Assembly: GCA_029718625.1 (NCBI GenBank)
Contig: CM056376.1
Span: 91,802,358 to 91,866,357, forward strand
DNA: 64,000 nt
Origin: Synaphobranchus kaupii
Lineage: Eukaryota > Chordata > Actinopteri > Anguilliformes > Synaphobranchidae
Direction: 5' to 3'
Within the stretch, counting starts at the first letter, position 1, and each line of letters begins with the position of its first letter. Below the pieces are notes generated by a model that was not told where the DNA came from, did not search any database, and worked only from the letters and a program-made list of their open reading frames with translations. Made by a program: the position numbers and the translations under genes. Below, in pieces: positions 12,152-24,236 of this stretch.

Positions 12152-13072
12152 CACTCAGTGGCCACTTTATTGGGTACACCTGCTCTTTAATGCAAAAAGC
12201 ACGCTCCTCCAAACAGCAAATCATGTGGCTGAAACTCATTATGTAAAGCATGCAGACAAGGCGAAGAGATTTAGTTGTTGTTCGACTAAACATTAGAAAT
12301 GGGAAATATGCGTGATCTAAGCGACTTTGACTGTGGTATGATAGATGGTACCAGACGTGGTGCTTCCAGCATTTCAAAAACAGCCATTTCCATGCACTAC
12401 TCTCTAGAGGTTACAGAGAATGGTACAATAAAAAATAGAAAAAAACATCCAGTGAGCAGCAGCACTGTGGCCCAAAGCACCCTGCTAATGAGAGAGGTCT
12501 GAGGAGAATGGAAATACTCGTTAAACTAACAGAAAGGCCACAAATGGTCAAATAGCTGCTGTTTACAACAGTATCGTGCAGAAGGGCATCTCTGAACCCA
12601 CAGCGCGTCAAACCTTGAAGCGGATGGGCTACAGCAGCAGAAGACCTCGTCTGATTCCACTTCTGTCAGCTAAGAACAGAAAGATGAGTCAACAGTGGGC
12701 ACGTGATCACAAAGTCTGGACAAGCAAAGATTGGAAAAATGTCACCTGGGCTGACAAATCTCGATTTCTGCTGCGGTATGCGGTTGGGATGGTTGGAATT
12801 TGGCGTGAAACAACAGCGAAATCAATGGATTCATCCTGCCTTGTGTCGACGGTGCAGGATGATGGTGGTGGTGGTGTAATGGGTGTGCGGAATGTCTTGG
12901 CACACATTAGCCTCCGGTTTACTGCAATGGCCTGCACAGTCCCCAGCTCTCAATCCAGTAGAGCACCTTCCGGAAGAGGTGAGTCCATGCCGTGTATAAT
13001 TCAGGCTGTTCAGGAGGCAAAAGAGGGTCCTATCCAGTACTAGATAGGTGTACCTAATAAGGTGGCTACTGG
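12152..13072 (+). mobile_element. Decayed Tc1 transposon, internally deleted
   Basis: The left end CACTCAGTGGCCACTTTATT plus GGGTACACC follows a TA at 12150-12151. The right end carries the complement GGTGTACCTAATAAGG up to 13072 with about 3 mismatches in 25, but the outermost bases and the second TA are lost. At 921 bp it is well below the roughly 1.5 kb of full Tc1 elements. It contains a broken transposase. Confidence 0.85.
12299..13043 (+). pseudogene. Tc1 transposase remnant
   Basis: Starts with MGNMRDLSDFDCGMIDGTR, the characteristic N-terminus of this Tc1 lineage, and then loses its frame. A second open stretch (12576-13043) carries the helix-turn-helix end RQTLKRMGYSSRRPR. It is followed by the first catalytic block as WADKSRF, where the usual acidic residue after the Asp is Lys. 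The middle of the catalytic domain, including the second Asp block, is deleted after a DDGGGGVMG box. The last block is still readable in another frame as SPALNPVEHLPEE near 12945-12980. This enzyme cannot be functional. Confidence 0.85.
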
Positions 13073-13330
13073 GGCCGGGTGATATGACGATAGCGTCTGA
13101 TATCGATGATGATTGACCGCTATCACGATGGGAGCTGCATATCGTGATTTACAGACATGTAAATGTCTACTTCGCTAAGTTCCCGCCCACCTGCGGTGCT
13201 GCACCTTGGAAGAACATAGTCCCACAATGAAGAGCATTCCTTTGCAATAACCTGTTCGTTAGGCATGGCAAAACAAGTCAAGAGGGACGCATCTTGCAAC
13301 GTCAGAGCTTATTGTCAAAAAGACAAGAAG
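13073..13330 (+). mobile_element. Possible hAT-type terminal fragment
   Basis: Directly abuts the Tc1 right end. It begins GGCCGGGTGATATGACGATA and has TATCGATGA, TATCACGATG and ATATCGTGAT repeats. This resembles the 5' end of a common vertebrate hAT-type family that starts with a GGGC(T/C)GGGCGATAT motif. Downstream, a frame reads ELIVKKTRR near 13304, possibly the start of a BED-type transposase. No 3' end was found, so this is a weak call. Confidence 0.3.
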
Positions 13331-13363
13331 GCCTCCAGTTTAAAAAAAAAAACTGGAGGCCTT
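13328..13363. other. Perfect 14-bp hairpin with A8 loop
   Basis: AAGGCCTCCAGTTT (13328-13341) and its exact complement (13350-13363) enclose eight A. The stem extends imperfectly through GACAAGA / TTTTTGTC. It may be a decayed palindrome of the neighbouring transposon fragment; no function is implied. Confidence 0.85.
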
Positions 13364-15358
13364 ATTTTTGTCTAATCTCTTCATGTAAGTGACTAATTAG
13401 GTAAATGACCGTTGCATTTATAACATTTAGCAGTGCCGCCAGTAAAGCCTCCAACACTGCGCGAGAACGGACAAAAAAGCTTTTATTTAGGCTTCAGAAA
13501 TAATGTAAAAATGGTAGACTATTTATTGTAATACATATAGCCTGCTGATAATAAAACATCCATCGTAGACTTTGTTGACTACGCTATAACAGAGACAAGA
13601 ATATTATTAGGAGGTTCTGATGTAATAATCTATAAAATATTAGCCACCAATAAAAAATAAATCTAAAAACAAAAATGAGAAAACAGGCTATTTATAAAAA
13701 TGAATAAATGAAGCAGACAGTTGTGTTCACACATGCATTAGCCTATTATTTAGAACATTTTTGGCTTATTTTAAAACTCAATGCTTCATCTCAACAGAAA
13801 TTATGGCCACAAAATGTTATTAAACTATGAAGATACGCATGGACCCCACGTAAATATTTTGGCCGAACAGAACTATTATTCTACCACTTTACTGTTCTGG
13901 ATTATTAATTTATAGTTTTATATTTAAATGTGTATAATATTTTAATACATGTACACCAGTCTTCTGTTCCTTGCTCCCTTGGGGATGCAGACCACAGTCA
14001 TCATATTTAGTACTTGAATTCAGATCTGCTACCTTAAATAGAACAAAATCCTACTTATCATGAGGTATGTTTCATGATTTCGTGCAATCTAATCCTAATT
14101 TGAGGTTCCAACAGAAATCCTGCAAGAAAATATGGCAACACTGCTTTCTCCTGTGCTTTACTCTGCTAAATCTACTTCTTGTCTTCTGGGGTTGGAAGGT
14201 TTCAGCTTTGATCTCCTTTGCTGAAGCCTGATAATTTGAGTATCCAAATGACCTATTTGGACATACAACAAGCTATACATGCCTTGACATATTACATGTT
14301 GGTACATATTGGTCCACTGGGTGTAATGCTTTAAAACGAGGCACCGGGTATATGTGCTACTGGTAAAGATTATATTTCTATGGTCATTGGCATGGTTATC
14401 CATTATGGCCTTGTGGTAAGGTTCAGGTTTAGGTTCCAGCTACTGTTAACTCTCATATCTCCGGCATATATCTTCTTCTGTGATCTTGTAGGAGGTTTGG
14501 CCACAGTGGTGCTGAACTCCTGTTTGTCTCGATCGATCTGATAAACTTGCCTGAAAGAAAGATGCATTAAAAAAGCCTGGTCCCTATAAATTATTAACAG
14601 TAGATTTTAGGTTGAACACTGCCTCCCATTAAAGAATTATGAGATTCACCAATGAGCTGACCTGTCTCCCCACAGCACATACTGTAAATGAAGAGAGCAA
14701 AAAAAAATAAAGTTAGCCACACATGCTGGAGCTCTCAGCAAATCTCCTTTGTTAATCTTTACTTTTTACTGGATGCTAAAACACTAAAGCAGCCCCCACT
14801 GAGCCTCTACACAGGCAACACCAGTGGGCAAAAAATGTTTGCTTTTCTGGGAATAGGCGGGCAGAAATTTATCATCTCATGGAGTCGCTGTCTCACTTTC
14901 ATTTGTGAATAATGTTGCATGGAGTCTCCAACGAGATGGTGGCCGAAGCTGTCCCTCCACTTGCTATGCATTAGTTTTCTCCACATTTCCAGCGGTTATC
15001 AGATCTCACCTAAACACACTGTGCAGGGAAATTGAGTTTTATTCCAACGGAGGAGTTTTTGTCTGCTTTTACTGAATTCAGCAGTCTCATAGGGCTCACA
15101 GACTGAGGGAAGAAGGCCTTTGTTAAAGTAATGTAAAGCGAGGAGTTTTACAAATGTGCCTGTCAGTGCGACGGGGCTTCTTTTATTCTCATTTACTTGT
15201 ACGTTTGTATCAGCAGAAAATGTTATGCTATTGTGTTTTTATTTTAATTTTAATACTATGCCACATAGTACCAACATTTAATACTATGTTGTGACAGATG
15301 TCAAAATAATAGAAAATAATTGGTGATAAGGTTTTAATGGTCAGAGAAGCTGTATATA
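13364..15358. other. Region without recognisable genes
   Basis: AT-rich DNA with no repeat or protein motif I recognise. The minus-strand frame 14158-14403 and the plus-strand frame 14688-14912 lack a recognisable domain. Confidence 0.6.
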
Positions 15359-16232
15359 CAGTGCCCTCCACTATTATTGGTACCCCTAGTAAAGATGAGT
15401 AAAAAGGGTCATAAAAAATTCAAATTCACACCTTTAATTGAATTAAATTTATTCTGAGAAAAAAAAAATCCCTCATCAAGAAATAATTATTTTTAACAAA
15501 ACCATGTGTACCACAGTTATTGGCACTCCTGCATTTATATATAGAATAATGTAATAATTTTTAATAATTGGTCGCATATCCTTTGCATGCCATGACTTCC
15601 TGATGCCTGTGACCCAACAACATCAAAAGACCCTTGATATCTTATTTTCTGGTACTCTTACAAGCGATACTATAACGTCTCTGCATTTGAATGGATCTCT
15701 ATGGGAATTTGGGGGTGGGACTAGATTTAGCTGTAAATTATGCTGGAACCGTATAGAATACATGGTTGGTAAAAATGCTGTAAGTTATCAAGGGTCTGAG
15801 GTATCAAGTGAGCCTCAAACCATCACTCTGCTGCCAGATATGCAGTAGATATGGATGGATCACTTTAAGGGTTGTTTCTCCTGACAAGTTTTCCTATTGA
15901 ATAGTTTTCCTATTGAAATAAGTCAGGAGAAGAAACCCTTCAAGTTATGGCAAGTCATGGCATGCAAACGATATGCGACCAAATATTAAAAATGATTACT
16001 TTATTCTATATATAAATGCAGGGGTGCCAATAATTGTGGCACAGGTGGTTTTGTTAAAAATAATTATTTCTTGATGAGAGATTTTTTTTTCTCATAATAA
16101 ATTTACTTCAATTAAAGGTTGGATTTTTCTAATTTTGTCAGTGTGAGATTAAGCTAATTCACCAAACTTGAATTTTTTATAACCCTTTTTACTCATCTTT
16201 ACCAGGGGTGCCAATAATAGTGGAGGGCACTG
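15359..16232. mobile_element. Tc1-like MITE, copy 2 (874 bp), TA duplication
   Basis: Same termini as copy 1 (CAGTGCCCTCCACTATTATT and complement), with TA at 15357-15358 and 16233-16234. Here both long arms are present: the left arm from 15359 to about 15600 is repeated inverted from about 15950 to 16232, so the single strand would fold back. The unique centre (about 15600-15890) matches the centre of copy 1. An 18-base TTTTCCTATTGAATAG-type direct duplication sits at about 15888-15918. It has no transposase and depends on a relative. Confidence 0.92.
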
Positions 16233-16563
16233 TATGTGGAAAATGTACAGTATATGCCAGCCTGACAGCAAAGGATCCTCACTGTTTAGACCTCATATTA
16301 ATATTTAATTGTGTCACATATAGTGTCTTTTTTACATTTTCTTTGAAAAAATGGACGGTGACAGATTTTTGTTCAGAATGGTTTCAGACAGCATGAAGAC
16401 ATCTTTCATCTGCCATCCAGATACAAGGTGCCTTTTTTCTCTGTTACTATCACTGCAGATACAGCAGAATATCGGGTGGATCAATAATTCAGCACAGGAG
16501 AACGCACATTCTTCGAACACAATTCTGCAGTTTCACACACACTGCAAAAACTGCATTATGATT

Positions 16564-16624
16564 TGTGTGTGTGTGTGTGTGTTTGTGTTGTACGAATGTT
16601 TCGTATGTGTGTGTGTATGTTTGT
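16564..16624. repeat. (GT)n interrupted microsatellite
   Basis: GT runs at about 16564-16582 and 16602-16624 separated by a TACGAATGTTTCGTA stretch, which is itself an imperfect palindrome. Confidence 0.9.
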
Positions 16625-17013
16625 GAGTGAGAGTGCCTGGGTGAAAAAGTAAGTACCACGTAGTTCAAGTTTCTACCAAGGGCACTGTTGCTGTGGTGGA
16701 TGCAGGTCTATCCTGGTCTGTCAGGTGAATGGTCTGCCTGATCTGAAGGCCCCAATAACTGTGATAAGTTTGCCCTCCAGCATCCAAGAGCCAGCACGCA
16801 AGCAAGCATTATAACTATATTCAGTCCACGTCCAGTTGTGCACTCTTGTTTATGTATTGTGTTCTCATTTCTTTCATTGAGCTATCATCAAGAGACACTC
16901 GGCGGCAAAACAAGAACAAATAAACCAGTCCTCTATGACTTACCAGTGGAGTAAAGACATCATCATTCATTTGTTCGCTGATGTTTAGTTATTGATATCA
17001 CCACACAGTGCAG

Positions 17014-17042
<29 letters not shown>
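17014..17042. repeat. (CA)n microsatellite
   Basis: Pure CA tract of about 14 units. Confidence 0.95.
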
Positions 17043-17045
<3 letters not shown>

Positions 17046-20000
17046 CGCATGAGACAATTACTGTTCTATTTATAAAAAGTCCATTATCTTCCACAACTGA
17101 TTTTTGTCTTGTTATTAAAAAATGAAAAACCCAAAACATTAATAAAGTCCATGATAGGAACCCCTGATACTTTGTTGGTGGTCTTTGTCTGCTCGTTCCT
17201 GTTCCTGTATAAGAGCGATGGTCATTGCTTGATACTAATGAGATTCAGGCTGGTTCTCCTTTTTATCCCTCAGTAATTTGCAGCACACAGAACCAAGAGA
17301 GACGTGGAATGGGGGGAATCCTCTGCTGCGGCTCCATGTGGTTTATTTCCCCTTCTGAGTTTGCGAGGTGTTTAAGTTCTGTACTCTACTTGGAAAGCAC
17401 AGCTGCAATCCTATGCTCCTGTAGATATTCACAGAAAGAAAAACTGATTTTCATTTTTCAGGTTGGGAGGGGGAGTGTGCTGTGGCAATTGGGGAGCTGG
17501 GGTTGTTACCAAAGAAAGGTGTTTCTGCTGTAATCCTGAGCAAGGTACTTAAGCCCAAATTGCTTCAGTGAAAATCCAGGTGTAAAGATGGATAATTAGA
17601 AAAAAGAATGTAAGCAATGGAAGTTTCCCCGATTAAGTCTGCTTGCTAAACAATTAAAGCAAAATTAATGTGTGCCCAGAGAGGATTGAGAGAATCTAGG
17701 GGAAATGCTCCAATGGCCATTCATTTGCATATATTTTGTTTCTATAGTGCTTCTGCAGTATTAAAAAAAATGACATCTTATAAAAACAGGTGCAATCTTT
17801 AGGTATTTTGAATCTACACACCCCTACAAATTCACAAGCATTGCCAAAGTTGTCTGAAAACATTGACACCAGCATGTTCCCCACCTCTCACTATCACTAA
17901 AACAGAGATGTAAATCCTGCAGCTGATCAGTGCTGGTGCAGGGGACCGAGGGAGGGTTTACTCCTGCCATGGGAAGGTCCGGAAGTCCTCCATCATCTCT
18001 GCTTCAAATCACGCTGAGACGACACCATCCCAGAGAGGGGGGGGGCGGGGGGGGTTGAGACTTAGTGTTGAATTACCCCATCCGTTTTGGAGCTCCGTTG
18101 CTGTTGGGAGGGTCTGAGCAATCCGTGAGTCGCCTTACACATTACCCCACTCTCCCGCTTCCATATGTTATCCTGTCAGCGCTGCTGCTGCTTAATCATG
18201 CCATGCCCTGGCTTTGAATTAATTTAAAGAGGAGTCTGAACAAGATCCACAAGCCCTTTTTGCATTCATCAGCAAGAGAACTCTTCCGCGTTCACCTACA
18301 CAGCAGAATGCACCAGTCAACAGAGGCAAGCACCCCGTTTGTTTACAGTAGTAAACCATGTATCATGAAGTGATGTTGGTATTCCAGGGGAATACCAGCT
18401 CAAAAGAACAGCAGCCATCTTTCTATTTTAAATTCCATCAGGAGAGAGGAAAGGATGCAGCTAACTCCCTGTCTTTGTGATGGTAATCTCACACGTTGTT
18501 ATTGCACTGCTATGTAGACTCACACAATCCGCTTTGGGTTTGATAACCTGGTGGGTGTTATGTTGGTGCCCATGGAAGAAAGGGAGAGAGGGAGGGGTGT
18601 TGAGGGGAGGGGCATGGAATGCTTCCCTGTCTTAAATCCAATAAATAATTTTGGGAGACGCATGTGCAGAGGGGTGCATAAAAACCATTGTGTCAAACAT
18701 TCCTCACACACATTATGGGGTCAAAATCATCTTAGAAGTGTGTGTTCCTCCTCTGATGTAAATGGTGAAAATACCCCTAATTATTATACATTCTGAATTA
18801 GAGTGCCATTAATTACACAGTGAAACAAGCAAACCTTCTTAACTTAAACTTAATTGCAAATTAAGTGCAATTGTGGCCCCTTCCTGATACTGATCAACTA
18901 CCCTGTTTCCCTGTCCAAAAAACTATTGCCTCGACCAAGGAAATGGACATAAAAAGCTGGAAAACTGGGTCACTGAAGAAGGGGCAATTACTGGATGGTA
19001 GTGATATTCTCTATCTGAAGTCTACCCTTGCAGTACCCACTGTTCCCCAGTAAATTCTGAGATGAATAATTGGGTTTCTGAATGTATATGTCCCTCAAGA
19101 TAAAAGTATCTGGCAAATCTGACAGGAAACGAGACAGACCTTTGTGCTTCTAAAGATCCACCACTTCATCACACTGTAACGATGCCATTATTCCCAGAGA
19201 CAGAGACAGAGCCAGGGCAAATTGTCAACAGAACACCATACAAAATGATGTCCCTTAACCCTTTCCATCAGCATTCACTTACACTGTAAGGCTTTACTGC
19301 TTTAGAGACTGAAACAGCCACTGCTGTCCGGCAGCAGGTGGTGTGCTACTTTATTTTATCTAGTGATATTGCTCTCCATAGAAAATATGTTCGCTGAAGA
19401 CTAATGTTCATGTGTGAAACTAAATCTCTGGAAGGCAGGAGGTATGAAACTACAGGGGCTCCAACGACATGCATCATCAAATCCAAAAATGTGAGGTCAG
19501 GACCCTCTAGTGGGTCATGAGAGGGGGTCTAGGTGGACCCTGAGACTTGTGTGCATGTAATAGTTTTTAAATGTGTAAAAAAAATTAAAAAAATTCCATA
19601 TTTTCACGTTCCACAAAAAAATTTGCTCCGTACATCTGAGCACCTCATCAACCCCTATATCTGATTGGCTGCACAATCCTTTGCATTCCCCGCCCACTTT
19701 GATTCACTGCAAAAGATAACTCAGTTCTTAGTTGACCTACCTTGCTATAATAAAGGTTCATTATAAAATAATTCCAATATGATAAAAATTTAAAAACACA
19801 TGATAGACTATATTTGAAGTGGTGGGTTAGAGTAAAAGTAACTTTTGTAGTCCAACTTAGCATACAACTTTACTTTTTGGAAGCACACACACACACACAT
19901 TCATGCAAATGTAATGCAGTTTTTGGCAGGTTTGTACAACCACTTCTGTCATTTTTGCTTCCAGGGATTTATATTGATAACAGCAATGTTTGCCTTCAGA

Positions 20001-21220
20001 AATATTTTAAAATACAGAAAGCAGCATGACTAAGAATTATAGTATCATGTTGGAAGGTAAGAATATTTCATATTTATTCAGATATAACCCACACAATGAT
20101 TATTTGGCTTTTTTTGATGACAGAATTTAATTATAATTTAATTAATAAAATATAGTGAATTGATTCATCAGAGAATGGCAGTTTTTCCCCAGAACATAAA
20201 AAAATACTGTTATGAAGTAAAAATGAAAATATATTAGATGAAATACGACTGTGGAATAAATCAAATTATACAACAGAGAACAAGTAAAATATGTTTTGGT
20301 GCCCAAGAAATGAAAATAGATTCTGTTGATTTACAGTATTGAATTTCTGTCTTTTAGGAAACAGCCATTCAAATTCAGTAGGACAGCCGAGGTTCCCCGC
20401 AACGGCAAGTTGCTGTAAAAAATAAAATCAACCAGCAACTCTTTTAGTACTTATATTACTTTGCAATATTAGGTAATAGTTCATTCAGGTTTATTTTCTA
20501 TGGATCATAAGGATATTAAAATGTAGTAACATTTTTTGACAAAAAGGTCATGTATTAACAATACAGAATTAGAGCTGAATACACATCTCAATTAGTAGCA
20601 CATCCCAATTATTTAATCTTAGAATATGATCACAGGTCAACTGCAGTGAGGCGTACAATTATGTCTGTGTGAGGTGCATGGTTGTTAGACCGGAGTTTGA
20701 GAATCTAAAATCTTTTAGCTTTTGAGTTTGAGGAAAATGTCTTCGTTCTGAAATCTTGTTGATTTCCATGAAATGCTTCCTACGAGGATGTAGTAGCACG
20801 TAGAAAACTAAAGTATTTGCCAGATAATCAACACCAGTGGGTCAGCTTTAGCATCAACAGTGCATGGATGCAGCATTTCTGATATGTGCAAGAAGAATTT
20901 TAGTTATATTATACAGGCTGGAGGGGATGTTTAATTTGTGAGCCTTGCATTTTCCTGGCATGACCTACTGTACAAGAGTTTTAGGCTGTTCAGGCATATC
21001 TAATGTAACCCAGCTTCTTCATTAGAACTGATGTGCTTTTACACCAAGTACATCAAAGTAATGGGACCATATTGCAATAATTAAAATGACGGAATTGGAT
21101 GTTTATTGGTCTTAAATTCTAACTTTTTTTTATTTTAGCACCTACTGTATCCAGCCTATGCCAGCGTTTAAAGTATCAGTTTGTAGAGCAGTAGAGAACA
21201 CATTTTCAGAAGCCTGCAGG

Positions 21221-21848
21221 GGCGGCACGGTGATGCATTGGATAGCACTGTTGCCTCAGCAAGAACATACCGAGTTCTAATCCCGGCCGAGGGCCTTTCT
21301 GTGTGGAGTTTTCATGTTCTCCCCGTGTCCGCGTGCATTTCCTCCGGGTACTCCGGTTCCCTCCCACAGTCCAAAGACATGCCAGTTAGGTTAATTGGAG
21401 AGTCTAAAAATTGCCCGTAGGTATGAGTGTGTGAGTGAATGGTGTGTGTACCCTGTGATGGATTGTTGACCTGACCCAGGTGTTATTGGTTCCTCTCGCC
21501 CAATGCATGCTGGGACAGGCTCCAGCTCCCCACAACCCTGACCAGGGCTGTCTCCGAATCTATGCCCATCTACACGGAGTATGCTAGTTGAGTACACAGG
21601 ATGAGAAAAAGTAGGTGATATGTTCTGTAAATGTATAGTGTACTTAAAATCCCTGGAAGACATACTTATTTCCGGGTTTTCGCTGATAATAGTATAGAGG
21701 ATATTTCTTGCATACTGCATGTCACTAAACCAACCGTATGCAATAAGCAGTACACAGAATGTTAGTACACAGTACACAGGACACAGTAGATGGAGCTCTG
21801 ATTCAGACGCAGCCCAGGAATAAGCGGGTTAGATAATGGCTGGATTGA
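21221..21848 (+). repeat. V-SINE (tRNA-derived), split by a MITE
   Basis: Starts GGCGGCACGGTGATGCATTG, the tRNA-like head with an A-box region. A B-box GAGTTCTAATCCC follows at about 21272-21284. The strongly conserved vertebrate V-SINE centre runs from about 21298 to 21384 (GTGTGGAG, TTCTCCCCGTGT, CCTCCGGGTACTCCGG, CAGTCCAAAGACATG). The LINE-type tail CAATGCATGCTGGGACAGG is at about 21501. It breaks at about 21545 and resumes at 21815 with GGAATAAGCGGGTTAGATAA, so a MITE has inserted in its 3' tail. Pol III transcription is expected for this class. Confidence 0.9.
21546..21814. mobile_element. Small TIR MITE nested in the V-SINE
   Basis: The ends GGGCTGTCTCCGAATC and GATTCAGACGCAGCCC are inverted repeats (two mismatches in 16). 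Removing the segment rejoins the SINE tail as expected for its family. The best reading gives a 3-base duplication CAG at 21543-21545 and 21815-21817, as in PIF/Harbinger elements, but one-base ambiguity in the G run remains. No coding capacity. Confidence 0.75.
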
Positions 21849-23633
21849 AGCCTTTCTATCATCAAATTGAACAAATATCAAAGATAATTCAGGATAAACT
21901 AAAATGTATAAAGTTTGTTGTGACCTAATTGTTTTGAAAGGTTTCTTAATGTGATGAAAATACTGACTTACTGAAGTCACAATTGTGTGAGAGCAATGAT
22001 ACAGACATCCCACTTACTACTGCTATTATTATTATTATTATTATTAGGATTATGATTATAATTATTATTATTATTATGTACTTGCTATCATTATCAGTAC
22101 TTGCCATCAAATCATCATTTAAAACACAACGCTAAATTATTTGAAACACCAGATACACTTTGCTATTTAAGAAGATGACGATAGCAAATTGAGGCATCTT
22201 GCATGTGGCTTCCGGGCACCTGTACTGGATTTATGTCTTGGTGTAATTTATGTTGTTTATTGTTATGTACTGTTAAATCTTTCACTGTCACTGACAACTA
22301 ATCAATTCAGGCAAACTTACATAGTAGAAAAATGTTGTTTTTTTCAGGGACGTGGACCTTCTGGATTTTCCCTGGTAATTGACCTTGCCATATGTAAAAT
22401 CCTTCAGAGGTGAATGCCTATGCACTAGAATGGTATGCCAAGACTTTTTCCCACCCCTGTAAATGACAAATGCATTTGATGTCACTCCCTTCTCATATTA
22501 AAAACTATGCTAATACTCATTTTTTTAATGGTCTGGCATGAATGGCCGTAAGCCCAGAGAATCTTGGAGTGTGCGTATATAAAGATAAATAAAACACACC
22601 TGTTGAAGAAGATTAGGATTAAATCAAGTGATTATTTTCCATTAGGGCACTTTTTGGCAGTGGAGAGGCCACAGTAATGCTGGACATCTCTCTTTATTCT
22701 GTGATCCATTCATCACAGCCCCACCCCCCATTTTCTAGCACAAAGCTCCTGGGAGATGCTACTAAGCAGCCACCTCCATGGAGACAAAGGGGTTGATGAA
22801 GAAGGGCATGAACGAAACTCACCTGACTCCTCAAACAACTTTACCTTCCCCTAGGTAAGATTCAGATGAGAGACTGAGTGAAGGTAAGCCAAATCCCTCC
22901 TGACCGTTCTCACGAATCTTTCAAAGAGGTGCATTTCCTCTGCCTTGTTCTGTTTTCTAGTAGGTGTGTTACAGAAGACTTAGATGTAGCATTTAGCAGG
23001 AAGTGCTAGCGCTGGTTACTCATACCTGTCAAGGGACTAAAGTGGTGGCACAATCCAACAACAAAGAGCTTTGCCAATCTTGTTCTCGGAGGGTCTGAAA
23101 TATGGGCATTTCTTAAATCGTTAATCTTCAACATATGGATATTTTGGAGAAGTAAGCACAGAATAATTTTGGATCTGCTGACCAGTAATGTATGCTGTCT
23201 TTGGTGGGCTTCTGCTCCTGAAATGAAGTGGGCATACAGTGTGTGCTCAAGGATCTGGAGTAAAATGAATAGGAATGTCTTTATATGTTATGCCATTATG
23301 ACATTTTAATGCATTTCTTTTTCTTTCATCAAAATGATAAACAATGTGGAAATACAGTATTCTTGAATATCTGCTGAAACATTTTAAATATTCGCTACTG
23401 AACATTGAACATTTTATAGAAAGATAACCATACATGGGATCAAAACACTTTAAGTAAAAATGCAAATAACTTATCTGAAAGGCGAGCAGTCAGTCTAATG
23501 GCTATATAAACTTAGTAGCGTGACAGTTTTTTAGAATTGGTTTCTGTGGGTTTCACAGCTAACTGTCTGAATATGTTTCAGTTTGAAAAGAGTGGCTGCA
23601 TTTTAAAAAGAGTATTAGGGGGGTTATACTATA
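21849..23633. other. Region without recognisable genes
   Basis: AT-rich DNA with an (ATT)n microsatellite at 22024-22077. No recognisable coding frame. Confidence 0.6.
22024..22077. repeat. (ATT)n microsatellite
   Basis: ATT trinucleotide repeats interrupted by AGGATTATGATTATA in the middle. Confidence 0.95.
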
Positions 23634-24236
23634 TTCACTTAGCAATTTAGCAGATGCTCTTATTCAGAGCGAAAAGCAGAGAAAACATTTGTGTTACTCT
23701 CAGAAGTAAAAAAACTGTTATCTCTCTAAAAAGCACAGAAAGCCTATTTGTAATTAATATGTGTACTGGACAAACAATTAGTATTGTAAACAAAAAGTAA
23801 ATATCACTACACAGCTAAAAACGTACCCTATATATACCTGATATACCTATAATATTTACAAAAACTGGCATTCAAAAAGAAAGAGGATCAGAGCCATGGT
23901 GCAATGAGGTTGGTATTCAGCCTGTGTCAGAAGATGGATAGGGTCTGTGCTGTCCTCTGCAACGGGAAGCTCATTTCACCACTGGGGGGCCAGAACAGAC
24001 AGGAGACGTGACTGGGAAGTTCAGGCGCAAAGGGCGGAGGGGCTGCCTGTACCAGGCACCCAGAAGGGTGCAGAACGGAGAGGTCTGGCTGGTGTGTATG
24101 GTCTGATGATCTTTTGAAAGGCTCTCACCGGGGTCACACAGGCATGAAATATTAAATTGTGAGACTCTTAATTTACGAGTGTTTATCCCATGTCCTGAAA
24201 ATTCAAAACCCAATTTCATAACACTGTGAACCTTCC
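23634..24236 (+). repeat. Long copy of the dispersed fish repeat
   Basis: Begins with TTAGCAGATGCTCTTATTCA, the clearest version of the core also seen at 1350, 7255 and 27381. About 300 bases later it continues with AACGGGAAGCTCATTTCACC, ACTGGGGGGCCAGAACAGA and GGTCTGGCTGGTGTGTATGG. I know this downstream block from other teleost dispersed repeats. The 3' boundary is a guess. The minus-strand frame at 23971-24219 is part of the repeat. Confidence 0.6.

Larger units (their letters stand above)
16233..21220. other. Region without recognisable genes
   Basis: Contains GT and CA microsatellites (listed separately), a G-rich run at about 18035-18056 and CAGAGA repeats near 19195. No open frame carries a domain I can name. 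Confidence 0.6.

Noticed and set aside
14158..14403. Minus-strand 81-codon frame with an LQQRRSKLK stretch
   Set aside because: The short coiled-coil-like end suggested a Harbinger-type Myb protein, but the similarity is too weak and no terminal repeats were found.
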